Below, in pieces: positions 18,931 to 28,092 of a stretch of 64,000 bases of DNA (position 1 is its first letter; each line of letters starts with the position of its first letter). This stretch comes from PALSA-911 sp963839645 (GTDB taxonomy: Bacteria; Pseudomonadota; Alphaproteobacteria; Acetobacterales; Acetobacteraceae), in NCBI GenBank assembly GCA_963839645.1, contig CAWIVZ010000009.1, positions 483,358-547,357 of the forward strand, in the 5' to 3' direction. Made by a program: the position numbers and the translations under genes. The notes under the pieces are model-generated. The model worked only from the letters and a program-made list of their open reading frames with translations. It was not told the origin of the DNA and did not search any database.

Positions 18931-20352
18931 ATGTCGACACAGATGGACTCCCTGGCCCCGTTTGCCGATGTCGTCGGGCCCGCGAACGTGCTCTCGGCGC
19001 CCGATGACATCGCGCCCTATGCCGTCGACTGGCGCAGCGTCTATCGCGGGACGCCCGACGCCGTGCTGCGCCCTGGCACGACGCAGGAGGTGGCCGAACT
19101 GGTCCGCCGCTGTGCCGCGGCCAACCTTTCCATCGTTCCGGCCGGCGGGCGTACCGGGCTGAGCGGCGGCGCGGTGCCGGCCGCCAACGGGCCGCGCTCG
19201 GTGGTGCTGTCGCTGGAGCGGCTCAACCGCATACGCGACGTCGATGCACGCGATTTCTCCCTGGTCGCCGAGGCCGGCTGCGTGGTGCAGACCGTGCAGC
19301 AGGCGGCGGCCGAGGCCGGGCGGCTGTTTCCGATTCAGTGGGGGGCGCAGGGCACCGCGCAGATCGGCGGCATGTTGTCGACCAACGCCGGCGGCATCCG
19401 CACCCTGCGCTGGGGCAATGCGCGCGAACTGGTGCTGGGCCTGGAGGTGGTACTGCCGGACGGACGGGTGCTGGACGATCTGCGCCGGGTGCGCAAGGAC
19501 AACAGCGGCTATGCGCTGCGCCATCTGTTCATCGGCGGGGAAGGCACGCTCGGCATCATCACGGCCGCCGCCCTGCGCCTGCAGCCGATGCTGAAGCGGG
19601 TGGAGACGGCCTATGTCGCGGTGCCGAGCCCGGATGCGGCGCTGTCGCTGTTCTCGCGCATGATGGAGAGCGGGGCCGACGTGATCGCCTTCGAGCTGTG
19701 TGCGCGTCATTGCATGGAAATGGCGGCCAAGCATGGCGTGGGCCTGCGTATTCCGCTGCCGCTGGAAAGCCCGTGGTTCGTGATGGTGGAGATCGCCGCC
19801 GCGCATAAGAGCGTGCCGCTGCGCGAAATCCTGGAGGACACGCTGGGCGAGGCGATGGAGGCCGGCGAGGTGACCGACGCCGCCATTGCCGACAGCGAGG
19901 CGCAGCGCCAGGCGATCTGGAAAATCCGCGAGGATTATCCCGAATGCGCCCGCAAGGAGGCGCCATCGATCAATACCGATACCTCCGTGCCGGTGTCCGC
20001 GGTGCCGGAATTCCTGCGCGTTGCCGAGCGCGAGATGAAGGCGCGGTGGCCGGAGGGGCGGATGGCCGCGATCGGTCATGCCGGCGACGGCAATATCCAC
20101 GTCTCGCTGCAGGCCCCGCCCGGGATGTCCGACCGCGCCGCGTGGGTGGCGCGGGCCGGGGAGATGGAGACGATGGTGAACGCCATCGCCGTTTCGCTCG
20201 GCGGCAGCTTTTCGGCCGAACACGGGATTGGCCAGTCCAAGCGCCACGCGATGGCGACGCACAAGAACCCGGTGGCGATGGATTTGATGCGCCAGGTGAA
20301 GGACGCGATCGACCCCACGAACCGGATGAACCCCGGCAAGATGTTGCCGTAG
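18931..20352 (+). CDS. FAD-binding oxidoreductase, GlcD/D-lactate dehydrogenase family
   Basis: 473 residues. FAD-binding PCMH domain near the start (AGGRTGLSGGAVP; QGTAQIGGMLSTNAGG; GGEGTLGIITAAALRLQP) and the FAD-oxidase C-terminal domain with GHAGDGNIHVSL and the final EHGIGQSKR. Members oxidise D-2-hydroxy acids such as D-lactate, glycolate or D-2-hydroxyglutarate, passing electrons to quinone, ETF or cytochrome. The exact substrate is unknown. The gene runs straight into a large palindromic element. Confidence 0.88.
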   Translation: MSTQMDSLAPFADVVGPANVLSAPDDIAPYAVDWRSVYRGTPDAVLRPGTTQEVAELVRRCAAANLSIVPAGGRTGLSGGAVPAANGPRSVVLSLERLNRIRDVDARDFSLVAEAGCVVQTVQQAAAEAGRLFPIQWGAQGTAQIGGMLSTNAGGIRTLRWGNARELVLGLEVVLPDGRVLDDLRRVRKDNSGYALRHLFIGGEGTLGIITAAALRLQPMLKRVETAYVAVPSPDAALSLFSRMMESGADVIAFELCARHCMEMAAKHGVGLRIPLPLESPWFVMVEIAAAHKSVPLREILEDTLGEAMEAGEVTDAAIADSEAQRQAIWKIREDYPECARKEAPSINTDTSVPVSAVPEFLRVAEREMKARWPEGRMAAIGHAGDGNIHVSLQAPPGMSDRAAWVARAGEMETMVNAIAVSLGGSFSAEHGIGQSKRHAMATHKNPVAMDLMRQVKDAIDPTNRMNPGKMLP

Positions 20353-20356
20353 GCAC

Positions 20357-20609
20357 GGAGGAAGGCTGGGGCTCCGCCCCAGACCCCGGCGGGGCTCTGC
20401 CCCTGCACCCCGCCAGGGAACTCGTCCCCTCAACCCCATTGAATTGGTTTGCTGGGAATAGGGCCGAACCGTCGTAGCCGGTGAACGGCTATGACGGTTC
20501 GGCCCTATTCCCAGCAAACCAATTTAAAAGGGTCCAGGGAACGAGTTCCCTGGCGGGTGGAGGGGCAGAGCCCTCCTGGGGTCTGGGGCGGAGCCCCAGC
20601 CTTCCTCCG
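20357..20609. repeat. Composite palindromic element 1 (about 250 bp) between convergent genes
   Basis: Two mirror-image arms surround a central stem. The inner stem (20442-20524) pairs about 38 bases with one G-T mismatch around a 7-base loop. The outer arms run from GGAGGAAGGCTGGGGC near 20357 to its complement ending at 20609 and contain their own small palindromes (CTGGGGCTCCGCCCCAG; a GGGCTCTGCCCCT hairpin; an AGGGAACTCGTCCCCT hairpin). It fills the whole gap between a plus-strand stop (20352) and a minus-strand stop (20612). It could end transcription from both sides. A second element of the same build is at 40,570. Confidence 0.9.
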
Positions 20610-20611
20610 CG

Positions 20612-21868
20612 TCAGGCGACAACGTTGCGGGGCACGTCGCGGAACGGTTTGTCGGTATCGACGCTGGGTTCCCTCGGCATCTTCAGCACCCGTTCGGCGA
20701 TGATGTTGCGCTGGATCTCGTCGGTGCCGCCGGCGATGGAGGTGGCCGGCACGGAGACGAAGATTTCCGCGATCACGCCGCCCATCGGACTGTCCTCGCC
20801 GGTCAGCATCGCGTTGGCGCCGGTCATTTGCGTGTGCAGGCGCGCGGCGGCGCGGGCGATGTGGCTGGAGACCAGCTTGCCGAGCGAGCCTTCGGGTCCC
20901 TGTGGCCGGCCCTGCTCCTGGGCGGTGCGGGCGCGCCGGGCGGTCCATTCGGCGGATTTGGACATGACCAGCAGTTTGGCGATTTCCTGGCGCATCACCG
21001 GATCGTCGATGGCGCCGGTTTCACGGGCGCGCGGCAGGATCAGGTCCACGCGGCCGGCGCGTTGCGGGTACCATTTGTATGGCTCCATCGTCGTGGCGAT
21101 CTCGGCCCGTTCCTCGTCATAGGCACGGCCGGGACGGTCCGATCCCATGGCCCAGCTGCGCAACGAGTCGGCGCCGCGGCGTTCGTGCATCAGGGTCGTG
21201 GTGGTTACCGCCCAGCCGTCGCCGACATCGGCGACGAGGAACTCGGGCTCCACCAGCGCGTCGGTCAGGAACACCTGGTTGAACGAGGCGTGGCCGTTCA
21301 TCTGCCGCAGCGGCTGCACGGTCACGCCGGGCTGGTGCATGTCGATGATGAAATAGGACAGGCCCTTGTGCTTGGCCTTGTCCCAATCGGTGCGTGCCAG
21401 CAGCAGGCCCCAGTCCGCGTGGTGCGCGCTGGTGGTCCAGACCTTCTGGCCGTTGACGAGCCATTGGTTGCCGCGAAGCTCGGCGCGGGTGACCGCGCCC
21501 GCAACGTCCGATCCGCTGCCGGGTTCGCTGAACAGCTGGCACCAGGTGTCCTCGCCGGTCAGGCTGCGGCGCAGGAACTTCTCCTTCTGCAGGTCGGTGC
21601 CGTGCGCCAGGATGGTCGCGGCGGCGAGGGTTCGGATGCCGGCCTTGGCGACGCCGATGGCGCCGATGCGCTGGAACTCCTCATCCACCACCGGCACCAG
21701 GCCGGCCGAGAGGTCGCGGCCATACCAGGCCTTCGGCCAGTGCGGCACGCCCCAGCCGGAATCGGCCAGCTTGTTGCGCCATTCCACCAGACCCAGTTCC
21801 GGGTTCCAGTTCGCTTCCAGCCAGGCGCGGACTTCGGCGCGCACGGAGGCTTCGGTGTTCTCGCTCAT
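20612..21868 (-). CDS. Acyl-CoA dehydrogenase (large-loop type, FadE family)
   Basis: 418 residues. FAD/substrate segments WCQLFSEPGSGSDVAG, NGQKVWTTSAHHADWGLLLART and the final AGGTDEIQRNIIAERVLKMPRE are clear. No catalytic glutamate sits in the usual late position; in two-gene enzymes of this type the active site is completed by the partner. The next gene upstream (12 bases away) is a second, divergent acyl-CoA dehydrogenase, an arrangement known from heteromeric enzymes acting on bulky CoA esters such as steroid side chains. Confidence 0.88.
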   Translation of the reverse strand: MSENTEASVRAEVRAWLEANWNPELGLVEWRNKLADSGWGVPHWPKAWYGRDLSAGLVPVVDEEFQRIGAIGVAKAGIRTLAAATILAHGTDLQKEKFLRRSLTGEDTWCQLFSEPGSGSDVAGAVTRAELRGNQWLVNGQKVWTTSAHHADWGLLLARTDWDKAKHKGLSYFIIDMHQPGVTVQPLRQMNGHASFNQVFLTDALVEPEFLVADVGDGWAVTTTTLMHERRGADSLRSWAMGSDRPGRAYDEERAEIATTMEPYKWYPQRAGRVDLILPRARETGAIDDPVMRQEIAKLLVMSKSAEWTARRARTAQEQGRPQGPEGSLGKLVSSHIARAAARLHTQMTGANAMLTGEDSPMGGVIAEIFVSVPATSIAGGTDEIQRNIIAERVLKMPREPSVDTDKPFRDVPRNVVA

Positions 21869-21880
21869 GTTGGTTTCCCC

Positions 21881-23011
21881 TCAGGCGGCCCAGTTGCGCA
21901 TCATCAATTCGCGGTGGTGGCTGGCGTCGCCGAACAGCACCTCCGAGCTTTTCGCGCGCTTGAACCAGAGATGCGTGTCGTTGTCCCAGGTGAAACCGAT
22001 GCCGCCGTGGATCTGGACGGCATGGATGGCGGTCTGCATGTAGGTGTCGCTGGCGCAGGCCTTGGCCAGCGAGGCGGTGGCCGCGACATCGGCATCGCCG
22101 TCGTCGAGCGCGGCGGCGGCGTAATAGGCGGCGGATTTGGCCAGTTCGACCTCCAGCAGCATGTCGGCCTGCTTGTGCTTCATCGACTGGAAGGAGGCGA
22201 TCGGCCGGCCGAACTGCATGCGCATCATGGCGTAGGCCAGGGCGTCCTCGCGCAGGCGCTCGGCGCCGCCGACCATTTCGTTGGCCAGGCAGACCGCGGC
22301 CTCGGTCATCGTACGGGTGAACGGCGCGGCGGCGGCGCCCGCTTCACCGAGCAGGGTCGCCTCGACGTTCTGAAACTCCAGCCGGGCCAGCTTGCGCGTC
22401 GGGTCCATGGTCTTCAGAGCACGCCGCTTCAGGCCGGCGGCATTGCCGGAGACGGTGAAGAAGGACAGCCCCGCGTCGCCGGTGGAACCCGGCGCGCGCG
22501 CCAGCACGACGATCAGATCGGCGGTGTGACCGTCGAGCACGAAGCTCTTGTGGCCGTTGAGGCGGTAGCCGCCGGCCGAGGGCGTTGCCGCCAGCGTCGT
22601 GGCGGCGGCTTCCCAGCTGCCGTTGTCCTCGGTCGAGGCCAGGGTCGCCACCGTGTCGCCCGAGGCGATGCCCGGCAGCAGCGCCTGTTTCTGCGCCTCG
22701 GTGCCGGCGTTCAGGATGGCGCCGGCGGCCAGCACGGTGGTGGCGAAATACGGGGCGCACAGCAGGGCGCGGCCCATTTCCTCCAGCACGATGCAATGCT
22801 CGCCGAAGCCGAAGCCGTGGCCGCCATAGGCTTCAGGGATACGCACGGCGGTGAGGCCAAGCTCGGCGTTCAGGGTGCGCCAGCCGTCGCGTTCCCACCC
22901 GGCATCGGTTTCCATCAGCCGGCGCACTTCCTTGGTCGGCGCGCGGTCCGTGAGGAAGCGGCGCAGATTGGACCGGAACTCTTCCTGCTCGCCCGAGAAA
23001 CTGAACTTCAT
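21881..23011 (-). CDS. Acyl-CoA dehydrogenase, partner subunit
   Basis: 376 residues, weaker family match than its neighbour: IPEAYGGHGFGFGEHCIVLEEMG, then NGHKSFVLDGHTADLIVVLAR, YAMMRMQFGRPIASFQSMKHKQADM and the C-terminal QIHGGIGFTWDNDTHLWFKRAK. The last motif is typical of the small or non-canonical subunit of heterotetrameric acyl-CoA dehydrogenases. First gene of a two-gene minus-strand operon. Substrate unknown. Confidence 0.86.
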   Translation of the reverse strand: MKFSFSGEQEEFRSNLRRFLTDRAPTKEVRRLMETDAGWERDGWRTLNAELGLTAVRIPEAYGGHGFGFGEHCIVLEEMGRALLCAPYFATTVLAAGAILNAGTEAQKQALLPGIASGDTVATLASTEDNGSWEAAATTLAATPSAGGYRLNGHKSFVLDGHTADLIVVLARAPGSTGDAGLSFFTVSGNAAGLKRRALKTMDPTRKLARLEFQNVEATLLGEAGAAAAPFTRTMTEAAVCLANEMVGGAERLREDALAYAMMRMQFGRPIASFQSMKHKQADMLLEVELAKSAAYYAAAALDDGDADVAATASLAKACASDTYMQTAIHAVQIHGGIGFTWDNDTHLWFKRAKSSEVLFGDASHHRELMMRNWAA

Positions 23012-23159
23012 GGATTGTCCCCCCTTGCCGCCATTCTAGGATCAATTCCGCAGCCGCCGAAAGCTGGCCCATCGGATGCGATGGCGGTAGAAGGAAACAT
23101 GGCTCGCGGGCTGGCGAGCGCGCCGGTCAGTGACGAGGCAACCAAGGAGGGAACCGCCC

Positions 23160-23486
23160 ATGGCAGTCTATGAGTTGAGGACCTACACCCTGTATGTCGG
23201 CAAGATGGCGGAGGCGGTGAAGCTGTATCAGGAGCTCGGTTTTCCGGCCCTCCAGAAAGGCGGCCAGGACAAGAAGCTGGTCGGGTATTTCCAGGGCGAT
23301 ACCGGCATGATCAACCAGATCGTGCATCTGTGGAAGTTCGATGACGATGCCGATCGTCGCGCACACTGGGCGGCGGTTTATGCGAACCGTGATTTCGTGG
23401 AGGGCTTTGCCTCGAAATTCCGCGCGCTGGTGATGACCCAGGAAGTGAAGCTGCTGCTTGCCGCGCCATGGGGGCCCCATCCGTAA
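23160..23486 (+). CDS. NIPSNAP-family protein
   Basis: 108 residues, one NIPSNAP ferredoxin-like domain: MAVYELRTYTLYVGKMAEAVKLYQE, then GYFQGDTGMINQIVHLWKFDDDADRRAHW. AAGGAGG lies about 11 bases before the ATG and fixes the start. Small dimeric proteins of unknown biochemical role, often found in catabolic clusters. It leads a plus-strand run with the amidohydrolase and the CoA enzymes. Confidence 0.88.
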   Translation: MAVYELRTYTLYVGKMAEAVKLYQELGFPALQKGGQDKKLVGYFQGDTGMINQIVHLWKFDDDADRRAHWAAVYANRDFVEGFASKFRALVMTQEVKLLLAAPWGPHP

Positions 23487-23540
23487 TGAAACCTTCCGCG
23501 TAAAGCCAACGCCTGCAAGCCGCTGATCGGAGCCAACTGC

Positions 23541-24806
23541 ATGACGACGAATATTCCGCTGAGCGGCACCAGGCTGTGGAACAGCCTGATGGAGATCGCC
23601 CGGATCGGCGGCACCGCGAAAGGCGGCTGCAACCGCCAGACGCTGACCGACCTGGATGGCGAGGGCCGCGCCTTGTTCCAACGCTGGGGCGAGGCCGCGG
23701 GCCTGACGCTGAGCGTGGATCGCGTCGGCAACATGGTGTTTCGCCGGCCCGGCCGCGATCCGTCGCGCAAGGCCGTCGCCATCGGCAGCCATCTGGACAC
23801 GCAGCCCACCGGCGGCAAGTTCGACGGCATATTGGGCGTGCTGGCAGGGCTGGAAGTGATGCGCGCCCTGCATGAGGCCGGGGCGGAGACCGAGGCGCCG
23901 CTGGTGCTGATCAACTGGACCAACGAGGAAGGTGCCCGCTTCTCGCCGCCGATGATGGGCAGCGGCGCGGCGATGGGCATCTTCTCCGAGGCCGAGGTGC
24001 TGGCGAAGCAGGACCCGGACGGAAAGATATTCGGCGAGGAGCTGCGCCGCATCGGCTGGCAGGGCAGAGCCGATCCGGCGGAGTTGCAGCAATTGGGCGC
24101 CTATTTCGAGCTGCATATCGAGCAGGGGCCGCAATTGGAGAACGAGGGCCTGGAGCTCGGCGTGGTGACGCACGCGCTGGCGCAGAGCTGGTACGAGGTG
24201 ACGGTGGAAGGCGAGGACGCGCATGGCGGCAGCATCATGGCCGGCCGGCGCGATGCGATGATGGGGGCGGCGCAGTTGATCAGCGCCGTGGAGGAGATCG
24301 CGCTGGCGGCGGTTTCGGCCAGTGGCGAAGCCGGCCGGGGCACGGTGGGGTGCGTGACGGTCTATCCGTCCAGCCGCAACGTCGCGCCGGGGAAGGTGTG
24401 GTTCAGCATCGACACGCGGCACGGCGATCCGGAGCGGCTGGCGTGGATGGGAACGGAGATCAAGGCCCGCGCCGCGAAGCTGGCCGAGGCGCGCGGGCTG
24501 ACCATCGAGGTGCTGGATTTCTGGCAGTCGCCGCTGACGCCGTTCGCGCCGGATCTGGCGGAGCATCTGCGCGCGGCGGCCCGCGCGCGCGGCTACCGGT
24601 TCAAGGACATGCCGACCGGCATCGGCCACGACGCCGTGTATATGGCCCGCAAGGTGCCGAGCGTGATGCTGTTCTGCCCGTGCCATGGCGGCATCAGCCA
24701 CAACGAGGCGGAGAGCATCACGCCGGAATGGGCCACGGCCGGGCTGACGGTGCTGGCCGATGCGGTGTTGGCCGCCGCGAATGCTCCATCGGGCAAACCA
24801 GCCTAG
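23541..24806 (+). CDS. M20-family Zn/Mn-dependent amidohydrolase (N-carbamoyl-L-amino-acid hydrolase/allantoate amidohydrolase type)
   Basis: 421 residues. All metal ligands are visible: His84 and Asp95 (GSHLDTQPTGGKFDG), Glu129/Glu130 (NWTNEEG), His192 (ELHIEQGP) and His387 (GGISHNEAE). The dimerisation insert holds AHGGSIMAGRRDA. It hydrolyses N-carbamoyl or ureido groups in hydantoin, pyrimidine or allantoate breakdown; which of these is unclear. Its place among acyl-CoA genes does not settle the substrate. Confidence 0.9.
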   Translation: MTTNIPLSGTRLWNSLMEIARIGGTAKGGCNRQTLTDLDGEGRALFQRWGEAAGLTLSVDRVGNMVFRRPGRDPSRKAVAIGSHLDTQPTGGKFDGILGVLAGLEVMRALHEAGAETEAPLVLINWTNEEGARFSPPMMGSGAAMGIFSEAEVLAKQDPDGKIFGEELRRIGWQGRADPAELQQLGAYFELHIEQGPQLENEGLELGVVTHALAQSWYEVTVEGEDAHGGSIMAGRRDAMMGAAQLISAVEEIALAAVSASGEAGRGTVGCVTVYPSSRNVAPGKVWFSIDTRHGDPERLAWMGTEIKARAAKLAEARGLTIEVLDFWQSPLTPFAPDLAEHLRAAARARGYRFKDMPTGIGHDAVYMARKVPSVMLFCPCHGGISHNEAESITPEWATAGLTVLADAVLAAANAPSGKPA

Positions 24807-24875
24807 CGCGGGCCGCGGTCGCCAAGCCCGGCCTGTTTGCCTATTTTGGCCGAAACCGTCCGGGATCTGTCTGAC

Positions 24876-26084
24876 ATGAACGAAACGACTACCCAGGAAG
24901 CCACCGGTCCGCTGAAGGGCGTGCGGGTTCTTGACCTGACGGCCGTGGTGCTCGGCCCGTTCGCCACCCAGACGCTGGGGGACTGGGGGGCGGATGTGAT
25001 CAAGGTGGAGAACATCGAGGGCGACACGGCGCGCAATTCCGGGCTGTTCCGCCATCGCGGCATGGCGTCGGTGTTCTTGCAGATCAACCGCAACAAGCGT
25101 TCGGTCGCGCTCGATCTGAAATCCGAGGCGGGCAAGGAAGCGTTGCGCCGGCTGATCGGCAAGGCCGATGTGCTGGTCAGCAATGTTCGCCCGGCGGGGA
25201 TGGAGCGGCTGGGGTTCGGCTATGACGCCTGCAAGGCGCTGAACCCCCGGCTGATCTATGCGGTGGCGACGGGGTTCGGCCAGGACGGGCCGTGGCGGGC
25301 GCGGCCGGCTTTCGACGAGATCATCCAGGCCGCCAGCGGCTTTGCCTCGGCGATGGGATCGGACGACGAGCCGCAATTCGTGCCGAGCCTGGCGGCCGAC
25401 AAGCTGACCGGCATGGCGATGGTTTCGGCCGTGTGCGCGGCGCTGTACCAGCGCGAGCGCAGCGGCGTGGGGCAGATGGTGGAAGTGCCGATGATGGAGA
25501 CGCTGACCGCCTTCAACTCCGTGGAGATGATGGGCGGCATGAGCTTCGAGCCGAGCCTGGGCGAGCCGGGCTACAAGCGCATGCGCCACCGCAAGCCGGC
25601 CAAGACCCGGGACGGCTGGCTGACGATGCTGCCGTATTCGTCGGCCAATTGGTGCGCCTTCTTCGAGGCGGTGGATCGGCCCGAGCTGATCGAGGCACTC
25701 GGCATCAGCGATCCGGTGAAGCGGGCGCAGAACATCGACCTTGTATACGAGGTGATGCGCGAGATCGCGCTGACCCGGACCACCGCGGAGTGGGAGGAGC
25801 TGCTGCTGCGCATCGACGTGCCGCATACCGCCTTCACGCGGATGGCGGCGGTTACCGAACAGCCGCATCTGCGGGCGGTGGACATGTTCCCGGTGACGCA
25901 GCACCCGACCGAGGGCGCCATCCGCCTGGCCAAGCCGCCGACCCGGTTCGCCAGCACGCCCGCGAATGTTCGCCGTCCCGTGCCGCTGCTGGGCGAGCAT
26001 ACCGGCGAGGTGCTGCGCGAGCTTGGCTTCGCCGACGCGGAAATCGCCGACATGGTTGCCAGCAAGGCCGCGAAGCTGGCCTGA
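24876..26084 (+). CDS. Family III CoA-transferase (CaiB/BaiF)
   Basis: 402 residues. The family opening GVRVLDLTAVVLGPFATQTLGDWGADVIKVE is followed by the catalytic aspartate Asp147 in RARPAFDEIIQAASG, then GMAMVSAVCAALYQRER and PLLGEHTGEVLRELG at the end. It moves CoA between carboxylic acids by a ping-pong mechanism through an aspartyl-CoA anhydride. An upstream TTG (24837) gives 13 more residues; the ATG matches the family better. Followed after 34 bases by the ADP-forming synthetase. Confidence 0.92.
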   Translation: MNETTTQEATGPLKGVRVLDLTAVVLGPFATQTLGDWGADVIKVENIEGDTARNSGLFRHRGMASVFLQINRNKRSVALDLKSEAGKEALRRLIGKADVLVSNVRPAGMERLGFGYDACKALNPRLIYAVATGFGQDGPWRARPAFDEIIQAASGFASAMGSDDEPQFVPSLAADKLTGMAMVSAVCAALYQRERSGVGQMVEVPMMETLTAFNSVEMMGGMSFEPSLGEPGYKRMRHRKPAKTRDGWLTMLPYSSANWCAFFEAVDRPELIEALGISDPVKRAQNIDLVYEVMREIALTRTTAEWEELLLRIDVPHTAFTRMAAVTEQPHLRAVDMFPVTQHPTEGAIRLAKPPTRFASTPANVRRPVPLLGEHTGEVLRELGFADAEIADMVASKAAKLA

Positions 26085-26118
26085 GACCGCCTTCCCTACT
26101 TCAGACAGGAATACCGAT

Positions 26119-28092
26119 ATGTCCGCCCTCGCCCAGGCCCTGTTCGCGCCGCAACGCATCGCCCTGATCGGCGCCTCCACCGACGCCAGCCGGCTGACCG
26201 CCCGCGCCCAGGTGTATCTGCGCCGGCACGGGTTCGGCGGGGAGCTGTTCCCGGTCAATCCGCGCGCGGCGGAGGTGCTGGGCGAGCCGGCGTACAAGTC
26301 GCTGAACGACATCCCCGGCAAGATCGACTTCGCCTACATCCTGGTCGGCACCCAGCACGTGGAAGCCGCCATCGCCGACTGCGCCGCGCGCGGCGTGCCG
26401 GCGGCCTGCATCCTGGCGGACGGGTTCGCCGAGACCGGGCCGGAGGGCGTGGCGTTGCAGCAGCGCATCGTCGATACCGCGCGCGACGGCGGGGTGCGCA
26501 TCCTCGGGCCGAATTCCATGGGCATCATCAACGTGCCCGGCAAGACCGCCTGCTCGGTGAACGCCGCGCTGGAGGCCGAAACGCTGCTGCCGGGCCGCTG
26601 GTCGCTGGTTTCCCATTCCGGCAGCGTGATGGGCACGCTGGTTTCCCGCGCCGCCGCGCGGGGCTTCGGCTTTGCCAAGATCCTCGGCACCGGCAACGAG
26701 GCGGACCTGACCGCCGGGGAGATCGCCTCGATGCTGGTGGACGATCCGGAGACCGACGCCATTCTGCTGTTCCTGGAAACCATCCGCCGGCCCGATTTGT
26801 TCGAGGAAGCGGCACGGAAAGCGCACGCGGCCGGCAAGCCGATCGTGGCGTACAAGCTCGGCCGGTCCGAGGCGGCGGCGAAGCTGGCCACCACGCATAC
26901 CGGCGCGCTGGCGGGATCGGACGCGGCGGCGGATGCGTTCTTCCGCGCCATCGGCATCGTGCGGGTGGACATGCTGGAAACGCTGCTGGAACTGCCGCCG
27001 CTGCTGCTTGGGCGCAAGCCGATCGACGCCCCGAAGCGCGCGGTGCAGATCGTTACCACCACCGGCGGCGGCGGGGCGATGGTGGTGGACCGCCTGGGCA
27101 TCCTCGGCATCGGCACCGCGCATATGCTGGACACCACGCTGGCCGGCGCGAACAAGGAAACCGTTTCCAACGCGCTGTCGGACGCGCGCAACGCCGACGA
27201 CGCGGACGTGGCGATCGCGGTGATCGGCAGTTCCGCCCAGTTCCGCCCGCAGGACGCGGTGGCGGGCGTGATCGCGGCGACCGGCAAGAACCCGATCTGC
27301 GCCTTCCTGGTGCCGGAGGCCCCGGCATCCCTGGTGCTGCTGGGCGAGCAGGGCCTGGCCGGGTTCCGCACGCCGGAGGCCTGCGCCGACGGCGTGCGCG
27401 CGTATATCGAGTGGCAGGCGCCGCGCGTGGTGCCCGATTGCGGCGATGTTTCGGCCGCCGCCGCGTTGCTGCCGGCCTCGGTGGACGAGCCAGGTGCGAG
27501 GGCGGTGTTCGCCGCGCTGGGGCTGGCGAACGGCGCGGTGTCGATCGATCCGGCCGCGCCGCCTCCCCTCGCCTTCCCCGTGGCGCTGAAGGCGGTGTCG
27601 GCCGAGATCGCGCACAAGACCGAGGCCGGGGCGGTGAAGCTGAACATCCACGATGTTTCCGAACTGAAGCAGGCGGCCGGGGAGATGAAATCCCGGCTGG
27701 GCGCGCAGATCACCGGCTTCATCGCCCAGCCGATGGCCAAGGGCGTGGGCGAGGCGATCCTGGGCTACCGCCGCGATCCGCTGGTCGGCCCGGTGGTGGC
27801 ACTCGGCGCCGGCGGGGTGCTGGCGGAGGTGTACCGGGATGTGGTGCTGCGGCTGGCGCCGGTGACCGAGGCCGAGGCGATGGAGATGATCGCGGAGGTG
27901 AAGGGCCTGGCCCCGGCGCGCGGGTATCGCGGCCTGCCGAAGGGGGACCTTGCCGCACTGGCCAAGGCGGTCGCCAATTTCTCCCGGCTGGCGGCGTTGG
28001 GGGATGTCAGCGAGGCCGAGATCAATCCGGTGATCGTGCTGGGGGACGGGCATGGCGTGGTGATGGCGGATGCTTTGCTGACGTTGGGGTAG
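26119..28092 (+). CDS. Acyl-CoA synthetase, ADP-forming (fused alpha/beta ACD type)
   Basis: 657 residues. The N-terminal CoA-binding domain starts LFAPQRIALIGASTD and leads to ILGPNSMGIIN. The succinyl-CoA-synthetase-like flavodoxin domain has LVSHSGSVMGTLVSRA, FAKILGTGNEADL and THTGALAGSD. The C-terminal ATP-grasp part holds PVALKAVSAEIAHKTEAGAVKLN and ends SEAEINPVIVLGDG. The enzyme interconverts acyl-CoA + ADP + Pi and acid + ATP + CoA. An ACAGGA ribosome site precedes the ATG. Probably translated from one mRNA with the CaiB gene. Confidence 0.92.
   Translation: MSALAQALFAPQRIALIGASTDASRLTARAQVYLRRHGFGGELFPVNPRAAEVLGEPAYKSLNDIPGKIDFAYILVGTQHVEAAIADCAARGVPAACILADGFAETGPEGVALQQRIVDTARDGGVRILGPNSMGIINVPGKTACSVNAALEAETLLPGRWSLVSHSGSVMGTLVSRAAARGFGFAKILGTGNEADLTAGEIASMLVDDPETDAILLFLETIRRPDLFEEAARKAHAAGKPIVAYKLGRSEAAAKLATTHTGALAGSDAAADAFFRAIGIVRVDMLETLLELPPLLLGRKPIDAPKRAVQIVTTTGGGGAMVVDRLGILGIGTAHMLDTTLAGANKETVSNALSDARNADDADVAIAVIGSSAQFRPQDAVAGVIAATGKNPICAFLVPEAPASLVLLGEQGLAGFRTPEACADGVRAYIEWQAPRVVPDCGDVSAAAALLPASVDEPGARAVFAALGLANGAVSIDPAAPPPLAFPVALKAVSAEIAHKTEAGAVKLNIHDVSELKQAAGEMKSRLGAQITGFIAQPMAKGVGEAILGYRRDPLVGPVVALGAGGVLAEVYRDVVLRLAPVTEAEAMEMIAEVKGLAPARGYRGLPKGDLAALAKAVANFSRLAALGDVSEAEINPVIVLGDGHGVVMADALLTLG

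Noticed and set aside
20357..20609. Transposon with terminal inverted repeats
   Set aside because: There is no coding content and the repeats meet in the centre; it is a palindrome, not two separated ends.
23127..26321. A 1,064-residue open frame antisense to the amidohydrolase and CoA-transferase
   Set aside because: It overlaps two well-supported genes on the other strand, has no domain and is an effect of high GC.
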